A program made the translations under genes and the position numbers. 64,000 nucleotides of DNA from Alkalispirochaeta americana (GTDB lineage Bacteria > Spirochaetota > Spirochaetia > DSM-27196 > Alkalispirochaetaceae): positions 1 to 64,000 of the forward strand of contig NZ_FTMS01000005.1 of NCBI RefSeq assembly GCF_900156105.1, written 5' to 3'. Under the pieces are notes generated by a model. That model was not told the DNA's origin and did no database searches. It saw only the letters and a program-made list of their open reading frames with translations. Numbering within the stretch: position 1 is the stretch's first letter; every line of letters starts with the position of its first letter. Below are positions 42,839 through 51,678 of the stretch, piece by piece.

Positions 42839-43994
42839 GATCATCCCGGGATCCCTCCAGGCACGAAACGCCCTCCGGGGCCACCCGCTCTCCTCGGGAA
42901 ACAGATCCCCGGGCTCTTTCCCGGCGCGAATTGTGCCGGTCCTGGCCACCCTGATTCTGGCAATCCTCTTGAGCATCTCCCTTGGAGGATGTTCCTCGAA
43001 ACCCGCCACACCGGAGTTTGAAACAGCCCGGAAGAACCAGGCCGCCCGCTACGCCGAGTTTGGAAACAAACAGATCTCCCTGGGAAACTATGATCTGGCT
43101 CTGCGATTCTTCACCCTCGCCCTGGAAGAGAACACCGCCGTGGACCACCTGTCAGGAATTGCCCAGGCCCACAACTCTCTTGGTCGGGTCTATCTGGCGG
43201 TGGGAGATCTGCAGGAAGCACAGGAGCGTTTTGAAACTGCTCTGGATTTTGCCGGGTTGGCACAGCACCAGGAGGTGCGGATGCAAGCCCAGGTAAACCT
43301 GGGGGTCACGCTCCTCCAGTCCGGCGAGAACCAGCGGGCCCGTGCTCTTTTCCAAGAGGCTCTTGGTGCGGTAGAAACCGGCGAGGCCCCTAGCAACGCC
43401 ATCTTGTACCACAGCATCGCCACGCTTCATGCCCGGGAAGGGGCCTTCGAGAGGGCCAGGCAATATCTGGAGAAAGCCCGGGACATGAACAAGGAAGATG
43501 GCCTCTGGGCAGAACTTGCCAGCAACCACTATATGCTGGCCTCCGTCGCGTCACGGCAGGGCCAATACCAGGAAGCACTCCAGGAAGCCTACCAGGCCCT
43601 GGCCTACGACAAGCGGGCTGAAAACAGTCCGGGGATTGCAGAAAATCTTTTTGCCCTGGGGGTCATTCATGAGCGCCTTTCCCGGGATCGCGAAGCCTAC
43701 CAGTACCACCTCCGGGCACTGCGCGTCTATCTGGCAATCCGCAATCGCTCGGGAGCGATCCGCTCTCTGGAAAATCTGGAACAGGTTGCTTCCCGCCTGG
43801 GCCGCGACGAGGAAGCTCTTTCGTTCCACCAGCAACGAAAACAGCTCATTTTGGTTCCCCCGGAAGAACTCACCCCGGAGGAACAGTCTCTGGAGGACCT
43901 CGCCGGGGAAGAACCTCCATTACCCCTGCCATCCCGGGAATATCAGAGACCTTCACCAGACATGACGGAGAAAGAGGAGGACCCTTCCCCATGA
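42825..43994 (+). CDS. TPR-repeat lipoprotein
   Basis: 389 residues. A 35-residue basic N-terminus precedes a hydrophobic segment and lipobox L-G-G-C (Cys about 55). The mature protein is a chain of TPR-like helical pairs (NKQISLGNYDLALRFFTLALEE; NSLGRVYLAVGDLQEAQERFETAL; further units to about residue 340). The tail is Pro/Glu-rich. TPR proteins are scaffolds; its place in the Mla operon suggests a partner in lipid transport or cell-wall work. An in-frame later Met is not required. Confidence 0.82.
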   Translation: MHSSEIIPGSLQARNALRGHPLSSGNRSPGSFPARIVPVLATLILAILLSISLGGCSSKPATPEFETARKNQAARYAEFGNKQISLGNYDLALRFFTLALEENTAVDHLSGIAQAHNSLGRVYLAVGDLQEAQERFETALDFAGLAQHQEVRMQAQVNLGVTLLQSGENQRARALFQEALGAVETGEAPSNAILYHSIATLHAREGAFERARQYLEKARDMNKEDGLWAELASNHYMLASVASRQGQYQEALQEAYQALAYDKRAENSPGIAENLFALGVIHERLSRDREAYQYHLRALRVYLAIRNRSGAIRSLENLEQVASRLGRDEEALSFHQQRKQLILVPPEELTPEEQSLEDLAGEEPPLPLPSREYQRPSPDMTEKEEDPSP

Positions 43995-44416
43995 AAAATA
44001 CCGTAGAAGCTCTCCTGTCCGGCTACGGAACGCTTTTTCAGCGGACCCTTCGAGCTATTTCAACCCTGATAATACTTGCTGCAGCGAGCGCCCTCACCAC
44101 GATTCCCATCTGGCTTCTGGCAACGCGTGTTCCCCGCCTTTTCAACGGACTGGTCCTGGTCGTTCTTTTGGCGGGGGGGATCTCGATCTTCCGGCAAAAA
44201 CGCCGTCTGCGCCGTATTGAGGGGGGTGCCGACGCTGCCAGAACGCCCCTGGTTCTTCGCGGGATCTCGCTCCTGGCAGCGCTTTTCGTTCTTGGCGGAA
44301 TACTCCGAAATTCCCTGGTCCTTGCGCTAGCGGGGGTGATTCTTCTTTCGGGACACCTCGCCTGGAGCCTGGGCAGCTCCCGAGGAAATTCCCGAAGGCA
44401 TCACCGGGGGAACTGA
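43991..44416 (+). CDS. small membrane protein of unknown function
   Basis: 141 residues with about four hydrophobic segments in two pairs (LIILAAASALTTIPIWLLAT and FNGLVLVVLLAGGISIF; LLAALFVLGGILR and LVLALAGVILLSGHLAWSL), separated by a basic loop RQKRRLRRIE. The C-terminus is basic and Ser-rich. No family recognised. It starts with an ATGA overlap with the TPR gene and ends four bases before the peptidase gene. Confidence 0.7.
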   Translation: MKNTVEALLSGYGTLFQRTLRAISTLIILAAASALTTIPIWLLATRVPRLFNGLVLVVLLAGGISIFRQKRRLRRIEGGADAARTPLVLRGISLLAALFVLGGILRNSLVLALAGVILLSGHLAWSLGSSRGNSRRHHRGN

Positions 44417-44419
44417 TTC

Positions 44420-45346
44420 ATGCATCACCGAGCGGCCTTCCGGGGGAAGCACGTTCTGATATTTTTCATTCCCCTGCTTCTCCTCCTGGAAGAGGACCAA
44501 TCCTTTGGGGCTCAGGAGGTTATGCTCCGTCTCGATCGGGATGACCCGCTCTATCTGCAGCACCAGGAGATGCTTGCCGAGTACCGCCATAGCCAGGCTC
44601 AGGAGGAGTCGCTTCCTCCCCTTCAAATCCTGCACTATGCCCCCTCTCGGGAGGATACGCTTTTTTCCCTGGCGACCCGCCTGATGATTCCCTACAGTAC
44701 CATCGCCACCCTGAACCGTTTGTCCCGCCCCGAAATCTCTCCGGGGAGCCTCCTCTCCATTCCTTCCCAGCCGGGAATTTTCCTCTATCCTCATCCAGAG
44801 ACCCCCCTGGAGGAGGAAGTAACCCGGCGCCTGTCAGGATCCTCGCGAGCCCAAAGGCTGGTACTGCCCAATCCGGAGGATGCCCCCAACTCCCCAGGGA
44901 TACTCCGTTTCATTCCGGGGGAGGATTTCACCCGCCGGGAACGGGATCTCTTTCTCCGTCCGCACTTCCAGAACCCCCTTCCCGAGGGAGTTTTTTCCTC
45001 CCCCTACGGCTACCGAAGACATCCCATGACAGGCAGCCGCTCCTTCCACCGAGGCCTGGACATCGCAGCCCCTTTCGGCAGACCTGTGCGGTCCAGCGCA
45101 GACGGCGTGGTTGCCGCCGTGGAGAGGGACCCTCTCTATGGCCTCTCCGTGCGGGTGCACCATGAACGGGAATACACCTCCGTGTATGCCCATCTCCAGG
45201 AAGCCCTGGTAGAACCGGGAAGGGCTGTTCGGGCTGGCGAGCCCCTCGGCACCGTGGGGAGCACCGGCTTCTCCACAGGACCTCACCTTCATTTCGAAAT
45301 TATTCACCAGGGGATACCTCTGGACCCGGAGCTCTTCATACAATGA
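44420..45346 (+). CDS. LysM-like/M23 peptidase
   Basis: 308 residues. A signal sequence (VLIFFIPLLLLL) leads to a LysM-like segment (EDTLFSLATRLMIPYSTIATLNRLSRPEISPGSLLSIP) and then a C-terminal M23/LytM domain. Zinc ligands are visible in FHRGLDIAAP (H-x3-D) and GPHLHFEI (HxH), so it probably cleaves peptidoglycan cross-bridges. The family also includes non-catalytic activators, but here the ligands are intact. It overlaps the next gene by ATGA. Confidence 0.88.
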   Translation: MHHRAAFRGKHVLIFFIPLLLLLEEDQSFGAQEVMLRLDRDDPLYLQHQEMLAEYRHSQAQEESLPPLQILHYAPSREDTLFSLATRLMIPYSTIATLNRLSRPEISPGSLLSIPSQPGIFLYPHPETPLEEEVTRRLSGSSRAQRLVLPNPEDAPNSPGILRFIPGEDFTRRERDLFLRPHFQNPLPEGVFSSPYGYRRHPMTGSRSFHRGLDIAAPFGRPVRSSADGVVAAVERDPLYGLSVRVHHEREYTSVYAHLQEALVEPGRAVRAGEPLGTVGSTGFSTGPHLHFEIIHQGIPLDPELFIQ

Positions 45347-46422
45347 TACACAAACAGGCTTCTTCCACCTTCCCCATCGGGATGCGTCCTGACTTCCCGG
45401 ATTTTCCGGCCACGATTTTTCCGGTTATGGCCTTTCTGGCAGCTTTTCTTTCCCTGGCTGGAATCTCCCCTTCTTACAGCCAATCCTTCCGAGGAGAGGT
45501 GCAGGCACTGGAGCGCATCTCCTCAGCGGAACCGCTGGAGATTCTTCTTGAAGGAGGGGCGGTACTCCTGCTCCTGGGCCAGGAGGAGTTTCCCTATCTT
45601 CAGGGATTGCGGATTATTGCGGACCCTTTGCCCCGGGGGATGCCTCCGGGAGGGTTTTCTCTCCTCGTCTTCGGCGATGTGGACCCGCCTCATGAGGAAC
45701 TCCTTCAGGACGCTCCGGGGCATCTTTCGCTGGCCGGCCGTTCCCTGGCCCGAATTCCCCTGAATCCCGAAAGGAGAGAATCACTAACCATTGAGCTTGC
45801 GCCCCCCCGCCCCTTCCCCGGTGAAGCGGCCCCCGGCCTGAGTGCAGCGACAGCAACCTCCAGTTTCTCCCGGGGAGCGATCGCCCTCCAAATTCTTCCC
45901 GCAACAAAGGGGTTTCTTCCCCGGCACGACGAGCACGCCCATCGCCTTCGGATAGAACCGATTGTGGCCCCCTTTGGCGGGATCCTGGTGGAGATGGAAG
46001 GAGACGCATCCTTGATGGAGAAAGCAAGCCCCCTGCTCTCGCTCAGTCTGGACGGCGAGAACCTCCAACCGGAAACTGCGACCTTTCTCTCCCCGGGAAT
46101 ATACCAACTCCAGGCTCAGGCGGGAGAGTATCTGCAACACCGCCAGAATATCGGTATCGAAGAAGCCGTCACCACCAGAATAACCCTTCAGCCCCACGAA
46201 CCACGGTCATTCCTTACGTTTCAGGTCCCCTCCGTGGCCGAGGTATTCCTTGATGGAGAGCCCCTTTCAGCCGACAGCGAAAAACCTCTGGAACACCCCC
46301 CGGGACTCTATCTTCTTTTCATTGGCCTGGGTGATTTCTTCATCAGCAGATCCATTCTTCTCGAACCCCACGGAGAGTACGAGATCGGCCTGGATCTTGA
46401 TGTCCTGATCAGGAAGCGGTAA
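45343..46422 (+). CDS. secreted protein of unknown function at the end of the Mla operon
   Basis: 359 residues. A long hydrophobic segment near residues 27-48 (FPVMAFLAAFLSLAGISPSYSQ) acts as signal peptide or anchor. The rest looks like beta-sandwich repeats; the C-terminal part (FLTFQVPSVAEVFLDGEPLSADSEKPLEHPPGLY) resembles PEGA-like envelope domains. I do not recognise the protein as a whole. It is translationally coupled by ATGA to the M23 peptidase and is followed by an intrinsic terminator. Confidence 0.65.
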   Translation: MIHKQASSTFPIGMRPDFPDFPATIFPVMAFLAAFLSLAGISPSYSQSFRGEVQALERISSAEPLEILLEGGAVLLLLGQEEFPYLQGLRIIADPLPRGMPPGGFSLLVFGDVDPPHEELLQDAPGHLSLAGRSLARIPLNPERRESLTIELAPPRPFPGEAAPGLSAATATSSFSRGAIALQILPATKGFLPRHDEHAHRLRIEPIVAPFGGILVEMEGDASLMEKASPLLSLSLDGENLQPETATFLSPGIYQLQAQAGEYLQHRQNIGIEEAVTTRITLQPHEPRSFLTFQVPSVAEVFLDGEPLSADSEKPLEHPPGLYLLFIGLGDFFISRSILLEPHGEYEIGLDLDVLIRKR

Positions 46423-46526
46423 AGTTCCGGGAAGCACTAAAGTTGCCGTCGGGGGGGGACGATAAAAATACCATCGGAGCCCGGGATAGTTCCCCTCCCA
46501 GTTTACTATATCGGGCCGATGTCCTT

Positions 46527-46557
46527 GGCCGGTTCTGCCGAACCGGTCATTTTTTTT
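46527..46557 (+). terminator. intrinsic terminator of the Mla operon
   Basis: GGCCGGTT (46527-46534) pairs with AACCGGTC (46541-46548), with one G-U pair and a six-base loop, followed by A and eight T residues (46550-46557). This is a canonical rho-independent terminator, 105 bases after the operon's last stop. Confidence 0.85.
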
Positions 46558-46613
46558 ACCTTCTATAGCCCCCCTTCACGCCCCGTCCTCTTCGAATCCG
46601 GCGCTCTCAAATG

Positions 46614-46643
46614 TTGACACAGCCTCGCATTCGTCCGTAGAGT
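46614..46643 (+). promoter_or_regulatory. promoter of the PBP1A gene, predicted leaderless
   Basis: A perfect TTGACA (46614-46619) is 18 bases before TAGAGT (46638-46643), and the ATG follows only six bases later at 46650. Transcription would start at or next to the A of the start codon, and no Shine-Dalgarno sequence exists. Confidence 0.55.
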
Positions 46644-46649
46644 CTCTCT

Positions 46650-49256
46650 ATGGATCGAAGACTTAGAATTGCCCTGGGGATTCTCATTGGCGTGCTGGGG
46701 ACAGCTGTTCTCACGCTGGGCATCATCACCGGATTGGCAATTGCATCAATAGAAAACATCAGAGACCTGGAAAGCCTTCACGACCAGGAATCAGCTCTCC
46801 CGTCGCAGATACTCGACCGCCACGGGCGGCTTATTACAGAGTTTTTCTCCGATGAAAACCGGGAGCTCATAACAATTGACGAACTGCCCCGCCACCTGAT
46901 CTATGCCCTGATCACCCGGGAAGACCAGACGTTTTTTGATCACCGGGGATTCAGTTTCCGTGGAACAGCGCGGGCCGCCTGGAATTTGGTAACAAACCGC
47001 TACGTTTCCGGGGGTTCTACCCTGACCCAACAGCTCGCAGGACATCTTTATGCTGACCGGAACGACTTTTCCCTGTACCGGAAAGTTATTGAACTCTGGT
47101 GGGCCTTGCAACTCGAACGGCACTGGACGAAATACGAAATTCTGGAAGCCTATCTGAACCGGATGTGGTTCGGCCACGGCAACTACGGTGTTGAGGCAGC
47201 GAGCCAGTTTTTCTTTGGCCACTCGGCTCAGGAGCTGACCGTTGCAGAATCGGTCATGCTGGTAATCCAGCTGGCAAATCCCTCTCTGTATTCCCCCATC
47301 CGCCGTCCAAATCAGGCACGCAATATGCAGCGAGTCATCCTGAACAGAATGGTTGATCTGGGCTACGCTACCCAGGATGAGGTGGACCTGAGCATGGAGC
47401 AGTATTGGTCCACCTACGACTTCACCAGAGCCAATACCTCCACAGCTTTCTTCGAACGAGAGGACCGGGCCCCTTTCTTCTCCGAATATGTTCGTTACGA
47501 ACTGGAAAACCGCTATCTGCTGGGAACGCTCAACGTCAATACCGACGGGTACGTGGTCCATACAACGCTGGACCTGGATTTCCAGGAGGCCGCCGACCGC
47601 CACGTCAGGACAGGGCTGGCCCGGGCAAACAGCGTGTACCGCCAGAATATCGCCTCCCGCGTCTCCCGGGGAGACGATCTTGTTCCGGTTATCGAGTTGC
47701 TTGCTCTTGGTTTTGACACCCCCAATCTGCAGGTGGGCCACTCCAAACAGCGGCACCGGGCCCGTCAGGAGTACCAGGAAAATATAAACCCCCTGGTCGA
47801 TGCGATTACTCTTCTCTTTGGGACCGGCCATGACCCGCTTCGCCACGCTACGCGGGAATCCTACGCCCAGAGACGAAGCACTTCCTTGCGTTCCACCGTA
47901 GAAGGTGCGCTTGTCACGCTGGAGAACGATACCGGCCACATTATGGCCATGGTGGGGGGCCGCGAGTTCGAGTCACGCAATCAGTTCAACCGCGCCCTCA
48001 GCGGCGCCATGGAACCGGGCTCAGCTTTTAAACCGCTCTACTACGCAGCCGCCATCGATCAGAGGGTGCTCACGCCGGCCACCATGATCTACGACGCCCC
48101 CATGGTCTTTACTGCCGATAACGGGGAACCCTACGCACCGCGCAACTTCCGGAACGAGTGGGTTGGCCCCGTGCTCGCCCGCTACGCCCTGGCACGATCC
48201 ATGAACGTCCCCTCGGTAAAAATTCTCGATATGGTGGGGTTCTCCACCGGCCTGGATGTCTCGGCCCGACTTCTGGGCATTCCCGAGGAGGAGCGGTCTG
48301 CCCGGGGCTTTGAGCGGCGCTATCCTGTTGCCTTGGGAACGGTCCAGGTCTCGCCCATCGAAATGGCAGCAGCCTACAGCGCCCTGGCCAACCAGGGCAG
48401 ACGCCGCACCCCCCTGGGAATCCGCTACATCGAAGACAGAACGGGCAGGGTCATTATGGAGCCCGAGGCGGAGGTCCGGCGGGAAGACCGCCGAAGCGGT
48501 GCGCATCAGCCCGTTATCAGCCCCCAGGCAGCGTACGTTATCACGGATATGCTCCAAACGACCGTTACTAGCGGGACCCTCCGCTACGCCCGAAACGTAG
48601 CTGGCGGCTTTGACCAGCCCACAGCGGGCAAGACGGGCACGACCCAAAACTGGCGGGCCGCCTGGACCGTAGGCTACACCCCCTATTATTCCACCGCCGT
48701 CTGGTTTGGCTTCGACCGTGGCGGGACAAACAGCTTGGGCGTGAACCAGACCGGAGCGATCACCACCGGCCCGGTCTGGGGACAATACATGAAAGACATC
48801 CACCGAAACCTTCCTCCCCGGGAGTTTGTCCGCCCCGATGGCATCGTCGAGGCCACCGTTACGGCACGGCAAGGGCTTCTCCCTCCGGCAGACTACTCGG
48901 GACGAACAATTCGGGAAGTCTTCATAGCAGGAACGCAACCAACCCAGTTCGACCGGAGCGATCAGTTTGCACAGCAGCAGGCCCCTGAACTGGTGAGCCG
49001 CCTGCGAACCTCTCTGGACAGAGCGAGCTTCTCTCTGGACAGCTCCGGCCCTGCCCTGCACCGCCAGCTCGATCTCAGCCTGGACATCTCCCCCGAAGGG
49101 CGCCGGGAGCGCACAGCCGACCGGGAGCCCCCGGAAGACCCGACCGATGACCGATGGGATGGCGAAGGCCTTCCCCTGGAATTACTCCAGGATCAACTTG
49201 ATCTTACCCCCGCACCATGGGATGATGGAGGCGGTGTGAATCCCCTGCTGGATTAA
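46650..49256 (+). CDS. class A penicillin-binding protein 1A
   Basis: 868-residue bifunctional peptidoglycan synthase. One N-terminal membrane helix, then glycosyltransferase 51 (catalytic Glu91 in REDQTFFDHRGF, and GGSTLTQQLAG) and a transpeptidase domain with Ser458 in SAFK, S517-M-N and K661-T-G. A Gly/Pro-rich, Asp-rich C-terminal tail of about 90 residues has no known fold. It polymerises and cross-links peptidoglycan outside the inner membrane. It is a single gene between the Mla terminator and a ParB-like gene. Confidence 0.95.
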   Translation: MDRRLRIALGILIGVLGTAVLTLGIITGLAIASIENIRDLESLHDQESALPSQILDRHGRLITEFFSDENRELITIDELPRHLIYALITREDQTFFDHRGFSFRGTARAAWNLVTNRYVSGGSTLTQQLAGHLYADRNDFSLYRKVIELWWALQLERHWTKYEILEAYLNRMWFGHGNYGVEAASQFFFGHSAQELTVAESVMLVIQLANPSLYSPIRRPNQARNMQRVILNRMVDLGYATQDEVDLSMEQYWSTYDFTRANTSTAFFEREDRAPFFSEYVRYELENRYLLGTLNVNTDGYVVHTTLDLDFQEAADRHVRTGLARANSVYRQNIASRVSRGDDLVPVIELLALGFDTPNLQVGHSKQRHRARQEYQENINPLVDAITLLFGTGHDPLRHATRESYAQRRSTSLRSTVEGALVTLENDTGHIMAMVGGREFESRNQFNRALSGAMEPGSAFKPLYYAAAIDQRVLTPATMIYDAPMVFTADNGEPYAPRNFRNEWVGPVLARYALARSMNVPSVKILDMVGFSTGLDVSARLLGIPEEERSARGFERRYPVALGTVQVSPIEMAAAYSALANQGRRRTPLGIRYIEDRTGRVIMEPEAEVRREDRRSGAHQPVISPQAAYVITDMLQTTVTSGTLRYARNVAGGFDQPTAGKTGTTQNWRAAWTVGYTPYYSTAVWFGFDRGGTNSLGVNQTGAITTGPVWGQYMKDIHRNLPPREFVRPDGIVEATVTARQGLLPPADYSGRTIREVFIAGTQPTQFDRSDQFAQQQAPELVSRLRTSLDRASFSLDSSGPALHRQLDLSLDISPEGRRERTADREPPEDPTDDRWDGEGLPLELLQDQLDLTPAPWDDGGGVNPLLD

Positions 49257-49279
49257 CCCGAATTGAGGAAGCAAGGCAC

Positions 49280-49783
49280 ATGAAAAACAGGGAAGTGAAA
49301 GAAATATCAATCTCGTCGATACGAACGAAGAACCGGACGCGCCAGGATCTTGGAAACCTTGACTCTCTTGTAGCGAGCATCCGAAAAAACGGCCTCCTCC
49401 ATCCTATAGTAGTTACGGAAGATTTCCTGCTCGTCGCAGGGCACCGGCGCCTGGAAGCGGCCCGCATCCTGGGGTGGCAGACGATAGACTGTAGCATCAT
49501 CTCTGATACGTCCCAGGAAGAACTCCTGCAGATAGAGCTCGACGAGAACGCCGTCCGGAAAGAGTTTACCAGTGACGAGATGGCCGATGCGCTTTTGAGA
49601 CTTGACCGAATCCGCAATCCTTCGGGCCTGAAACGTCTCTGGCGAGGTCTGTGCGACCTCGCCAGCAAAATCTGGCAAACCATGACCAGCCCCTACAGAA
49701 GATTGACAAACCGCAAAGACAAGCAGACAGAGGAACGAGAGATCCCGCCTCCTGCAACCGGAGAAGACCCCTCGCTGGAGTAG
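49280..49783 (+). CDS. ParB-like N-terminal domain protein
   Basis: 167 residues. A ParB/Spo0J N-terminal-type domain has LVASIRKNGLLHPIVV and the box GHRRLEAARILGW (G-x-RR), which binds and hydrolyses CTP in true ParB proteins. The DNA-binding helix-turn-helix and dimerisation domains of ParB are absent; instead a short helical, basic C-terminus follows. It is not next to parA. A role in chromosome segregation is therefore doubtful. AAGCAAGGCAC precedes the ATG, 23 bases after the PBP1A stop. Confidence 0.75.
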   Translation: MKNREVKEISISSIRTKNRTRQDLGNLDSLVASIRKNGLLHPIVVTEDFLLVAGHRRLEAARILGWQTIDCSIISDTSQEELLQIELDENAVRKEFTSDEMADALLRLDRIRNPSGLKRLWRGLCDLASKIWQTMTSPYRRLTNRKDKQTEEREIPPPATGEDPSLE

Positions 49784-49857
49784 ATGCCTGACGACTTCCC
49801 ATACCAGCCCCTCTGGGCAGGTCAATTCCGGGGGCTTTTCGCCTTCACCCACCACAA

Positions 49858-49895
49858 AACCCGGGGAGCAACCGGGAGCACCGCTCCCCCGGGTT
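49858..49895. terminator. strong hairpin between converging parB-like and P83/100 genes
   Basis: AACCCGGGGAGC (49858-49869) pairs with GCTCCCCCGGGTT (49883-49895) with one bulged C. On the minus strand the stem is followed by TTTTG, so it should end the P83/100 transcript; on the plus strand only a weak T-rich stretch follows. Confidence 0.7.
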
Positions 49896-49910
49896 GAACA
49901 CAGCCGTTCT

Positions 49911-51542
49911 TTATTGCAGGTTCAGTACGCGCAAGTCCCCCCGACTTCCCTGAACCAGCACGTGATCTCCCCGCACAACAATATCAGTGTCGGGACTTAC
50001 CGCATCGGCAGAACGCCTCACAAGAACCAGATCCGAATCGAACTCGCCCACAAAAGCAGCTCCATTCTCCTCGATCAATGTAAGAATAGAATTTCCCTGA
50101 AAGACAACCCTGCTGCCGGGCCGCACAGATCGCTCGCTTTCTGCCCGAACCGAAAGAGATGAAGGCTCCAGAAGAAGCATTCTTCGGGTACCGCGGTGAA
50201 CCGCCAAAAGCCCTCCCCGATACTCCAGAACAGTCCGGCCCGCCAGAGGGATAATCTGCCGCTCGGCCAAAACCGGGCCATCCAGATTCACCACGGCGAT
50301 CTCATAGCCCCCCTGACCATCGGCCAGGACAAAGGGAACCAGATCGGGCGGCGCAGCCCGATCATGCAGAGTGGCTTGATCCTCAGCTGTGTCCTGATAC
50401 AACTCTTCAAGCTGATCCATCAGAACCCCCAGTTCAGCCTCTTCAGCAAGCAACTCCTCCTCGCGTTGGTCCAGGGCCTCTTCGCGTTCCCGGAGAGCCT
50501 CTTCATCCTCCAGAGATTCATCCTCCGGAGGGGGGGCAGGAGCATCTTCCTGGACAGGCCGATCCGGTTCAGGATCCTGATCAACTTCATGCTCCGGATC
50601 TTCCCGGGGAGTTTCGGGAGGCAGAAGGTCATCCTCATCGGCATGGGGGGTGGCCTCGGGCAAAGGATCCTGAGGATCGGCGTCCAGCGCGGGAGCCGGA
50701 TCCTGCTGGAGGTCCTCTCTCCTGCGCGCAATCTCCTCCCGTTCCTCTTCGATCTCAGCCCGCTCAAGAGCTATCTCATCGAGACGAACCTCTACAACCC
50801 GCTCGATAAACTCGATAATTGCCTTGCGGTCATCGATCCCCAGATCGGCGCGGCTCCTCAAGTCGCCGATAACTGCTGGCCCCACAAGCTGGCCCGGGTC
50901 AACCGCGTCAAGATCACCGGGATCGCGCCCTCCCCTGAGGGGAACCACCATCTGGGTCTGTCCGGGCCAGTCCCGATAGGAAAGAGCGATACCAACGCGC
51001 TGGGGGTCCAGCGCGTTCGACACAGCCTCGCGATAACGGGCCACAAAAAAATCCATATCTCCACGATGGACAGCGTTGTAGATTGTGATAAACCGCGCCA
51101 GGAGATCCGCATCACCGCGCTGGTATCCCCAGGCGGTAATCAGGAACTCCGAAAGAATCCTGCGGACATTTTCGATGTGATCAACCCGGGCAGCAGGAGA
51201 AAATTCAATGATGTCGGCAGCCCGGCGACGGTCAAGAGGGTCGCCAATGATGCGGCGGATGATATATCGATTGAAATAGTCGTAGGTCTCGTCTTCGGCA
51301 GCTCCCTGGCCCAAAGCAGAACCGATCCCGCGTATTGCCTGGGCGGTATCGAACTGCTGGACTTCTCCCAGGAAGCTTTCAAACTCGATATCTGCCCCGG
51401 CTGCTGCTTCAAGCTCCGAGCGATCGATCTCCAGAGCGGAGACCGCCGGGAGAGAGCCCGGGACAAGAGAAACGGGAAGAGCTGCAACACCCCCCATCAA
51501 CAAAAAGAACGAAAGAACGAACGGGCGCCATCGAATTATCAT
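49911..51542 (-). CDS. P83/100 family protein
   Basis: 543 residues from ATG 51542. It matches the spirochaete P83/100 antigen in pattern: YDYFNRYIIRRIIGDPLDRRRAADIIE, VDHIENVRRILSEFLITAWGY, DADLLARFITIYNAVHRGDMDFF and WPGQTQMVVPL. A signal peptide opens the protein (MIIRWRPFVLSFFLLMGG). The middle (about 270-420) is an extreme Glu/Asp/Pro-rich coiled coil, and the C-terminus is beta-rich. The open frame starts at 51569, but TATACT ten bases before 51542 and the signal-peptide pattern favour the later ATG. Confidence 0.88.
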   Translation of the reverse strand: MIIRWRPFVLSFFLLMGGVAALPVSLVPGSLPAVSALEIDRSELEAAAGADIEFESFLGEVQQFDTAQAIRGIGSALGQGAAEDETYDYFNRYIIRRIIGDPLDRRRAADIIEFSPAARVDHIENVRRILSEFLITAWGYQRGDADLLARFITIYNAVHRGDMDFFVARYREAVSNALDPQRVGIALSYRDWPGQTQMVVPLRGGRDPGDLDAVDPGQLVGPAVIGDLRSRADLGIDDRKAIIEFIERVVEVRLDEIALERAEIEEEREEIARRREDLQQDPAPALDADPQDPLPEATPHADEDDLLPPETPREDPEHEVDQDPEPDRPVQEDAPAPPPEDESLEDEEALREREEALDQREEELLAEEAELGVLMDQLEELYQDTAEDQATLHDRAAPPDLVPFVLADGQGGYEIAVVNLDGPVLAERQIIPLAGRTVLEYRGGLLAVHRGTRRMLLLEPSSLSVRAESERSVRPGSRVVFQGNSILTLIEENGAAFVGEFDSDLVLVRRSADAVSPDTDIVVRGDHVLVQGSRGDLRVLNLQ

Positions 51543-51666
51543 AACACCAGTCAGTATAACCCATCCCATACCATTTCGAAATAACCATTGCGAAATTGCG
51601 AATCAAGATCATCTTCCCGGCAGCAGAATTTTCCTTGCCGGGGTTCTTTTCTCCCGCAAGAAGACG

Positions 51667-51672
51667 TATACT
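51667..51672 (+). promoter_or_regulatory. -10 hexamer six bases before a membrane-protein gene
   Basis: TATACT ends exactly six bases (GCCGCC) before the ATG at 51679, with no Shine-Dalgarno sequence. The -35 region is weak. It fits the leaderless pattern seen elsewhere in the window. Confidence 0.4.
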
Positions 51673-51678
51673 GCCGCC

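Noticed and set aside
50196-51584. 462-residue plus-strand open frame
   Set aside because: Antisense of the P83/100 gene; the minus frame matches the family throughout and has a signal peptide.
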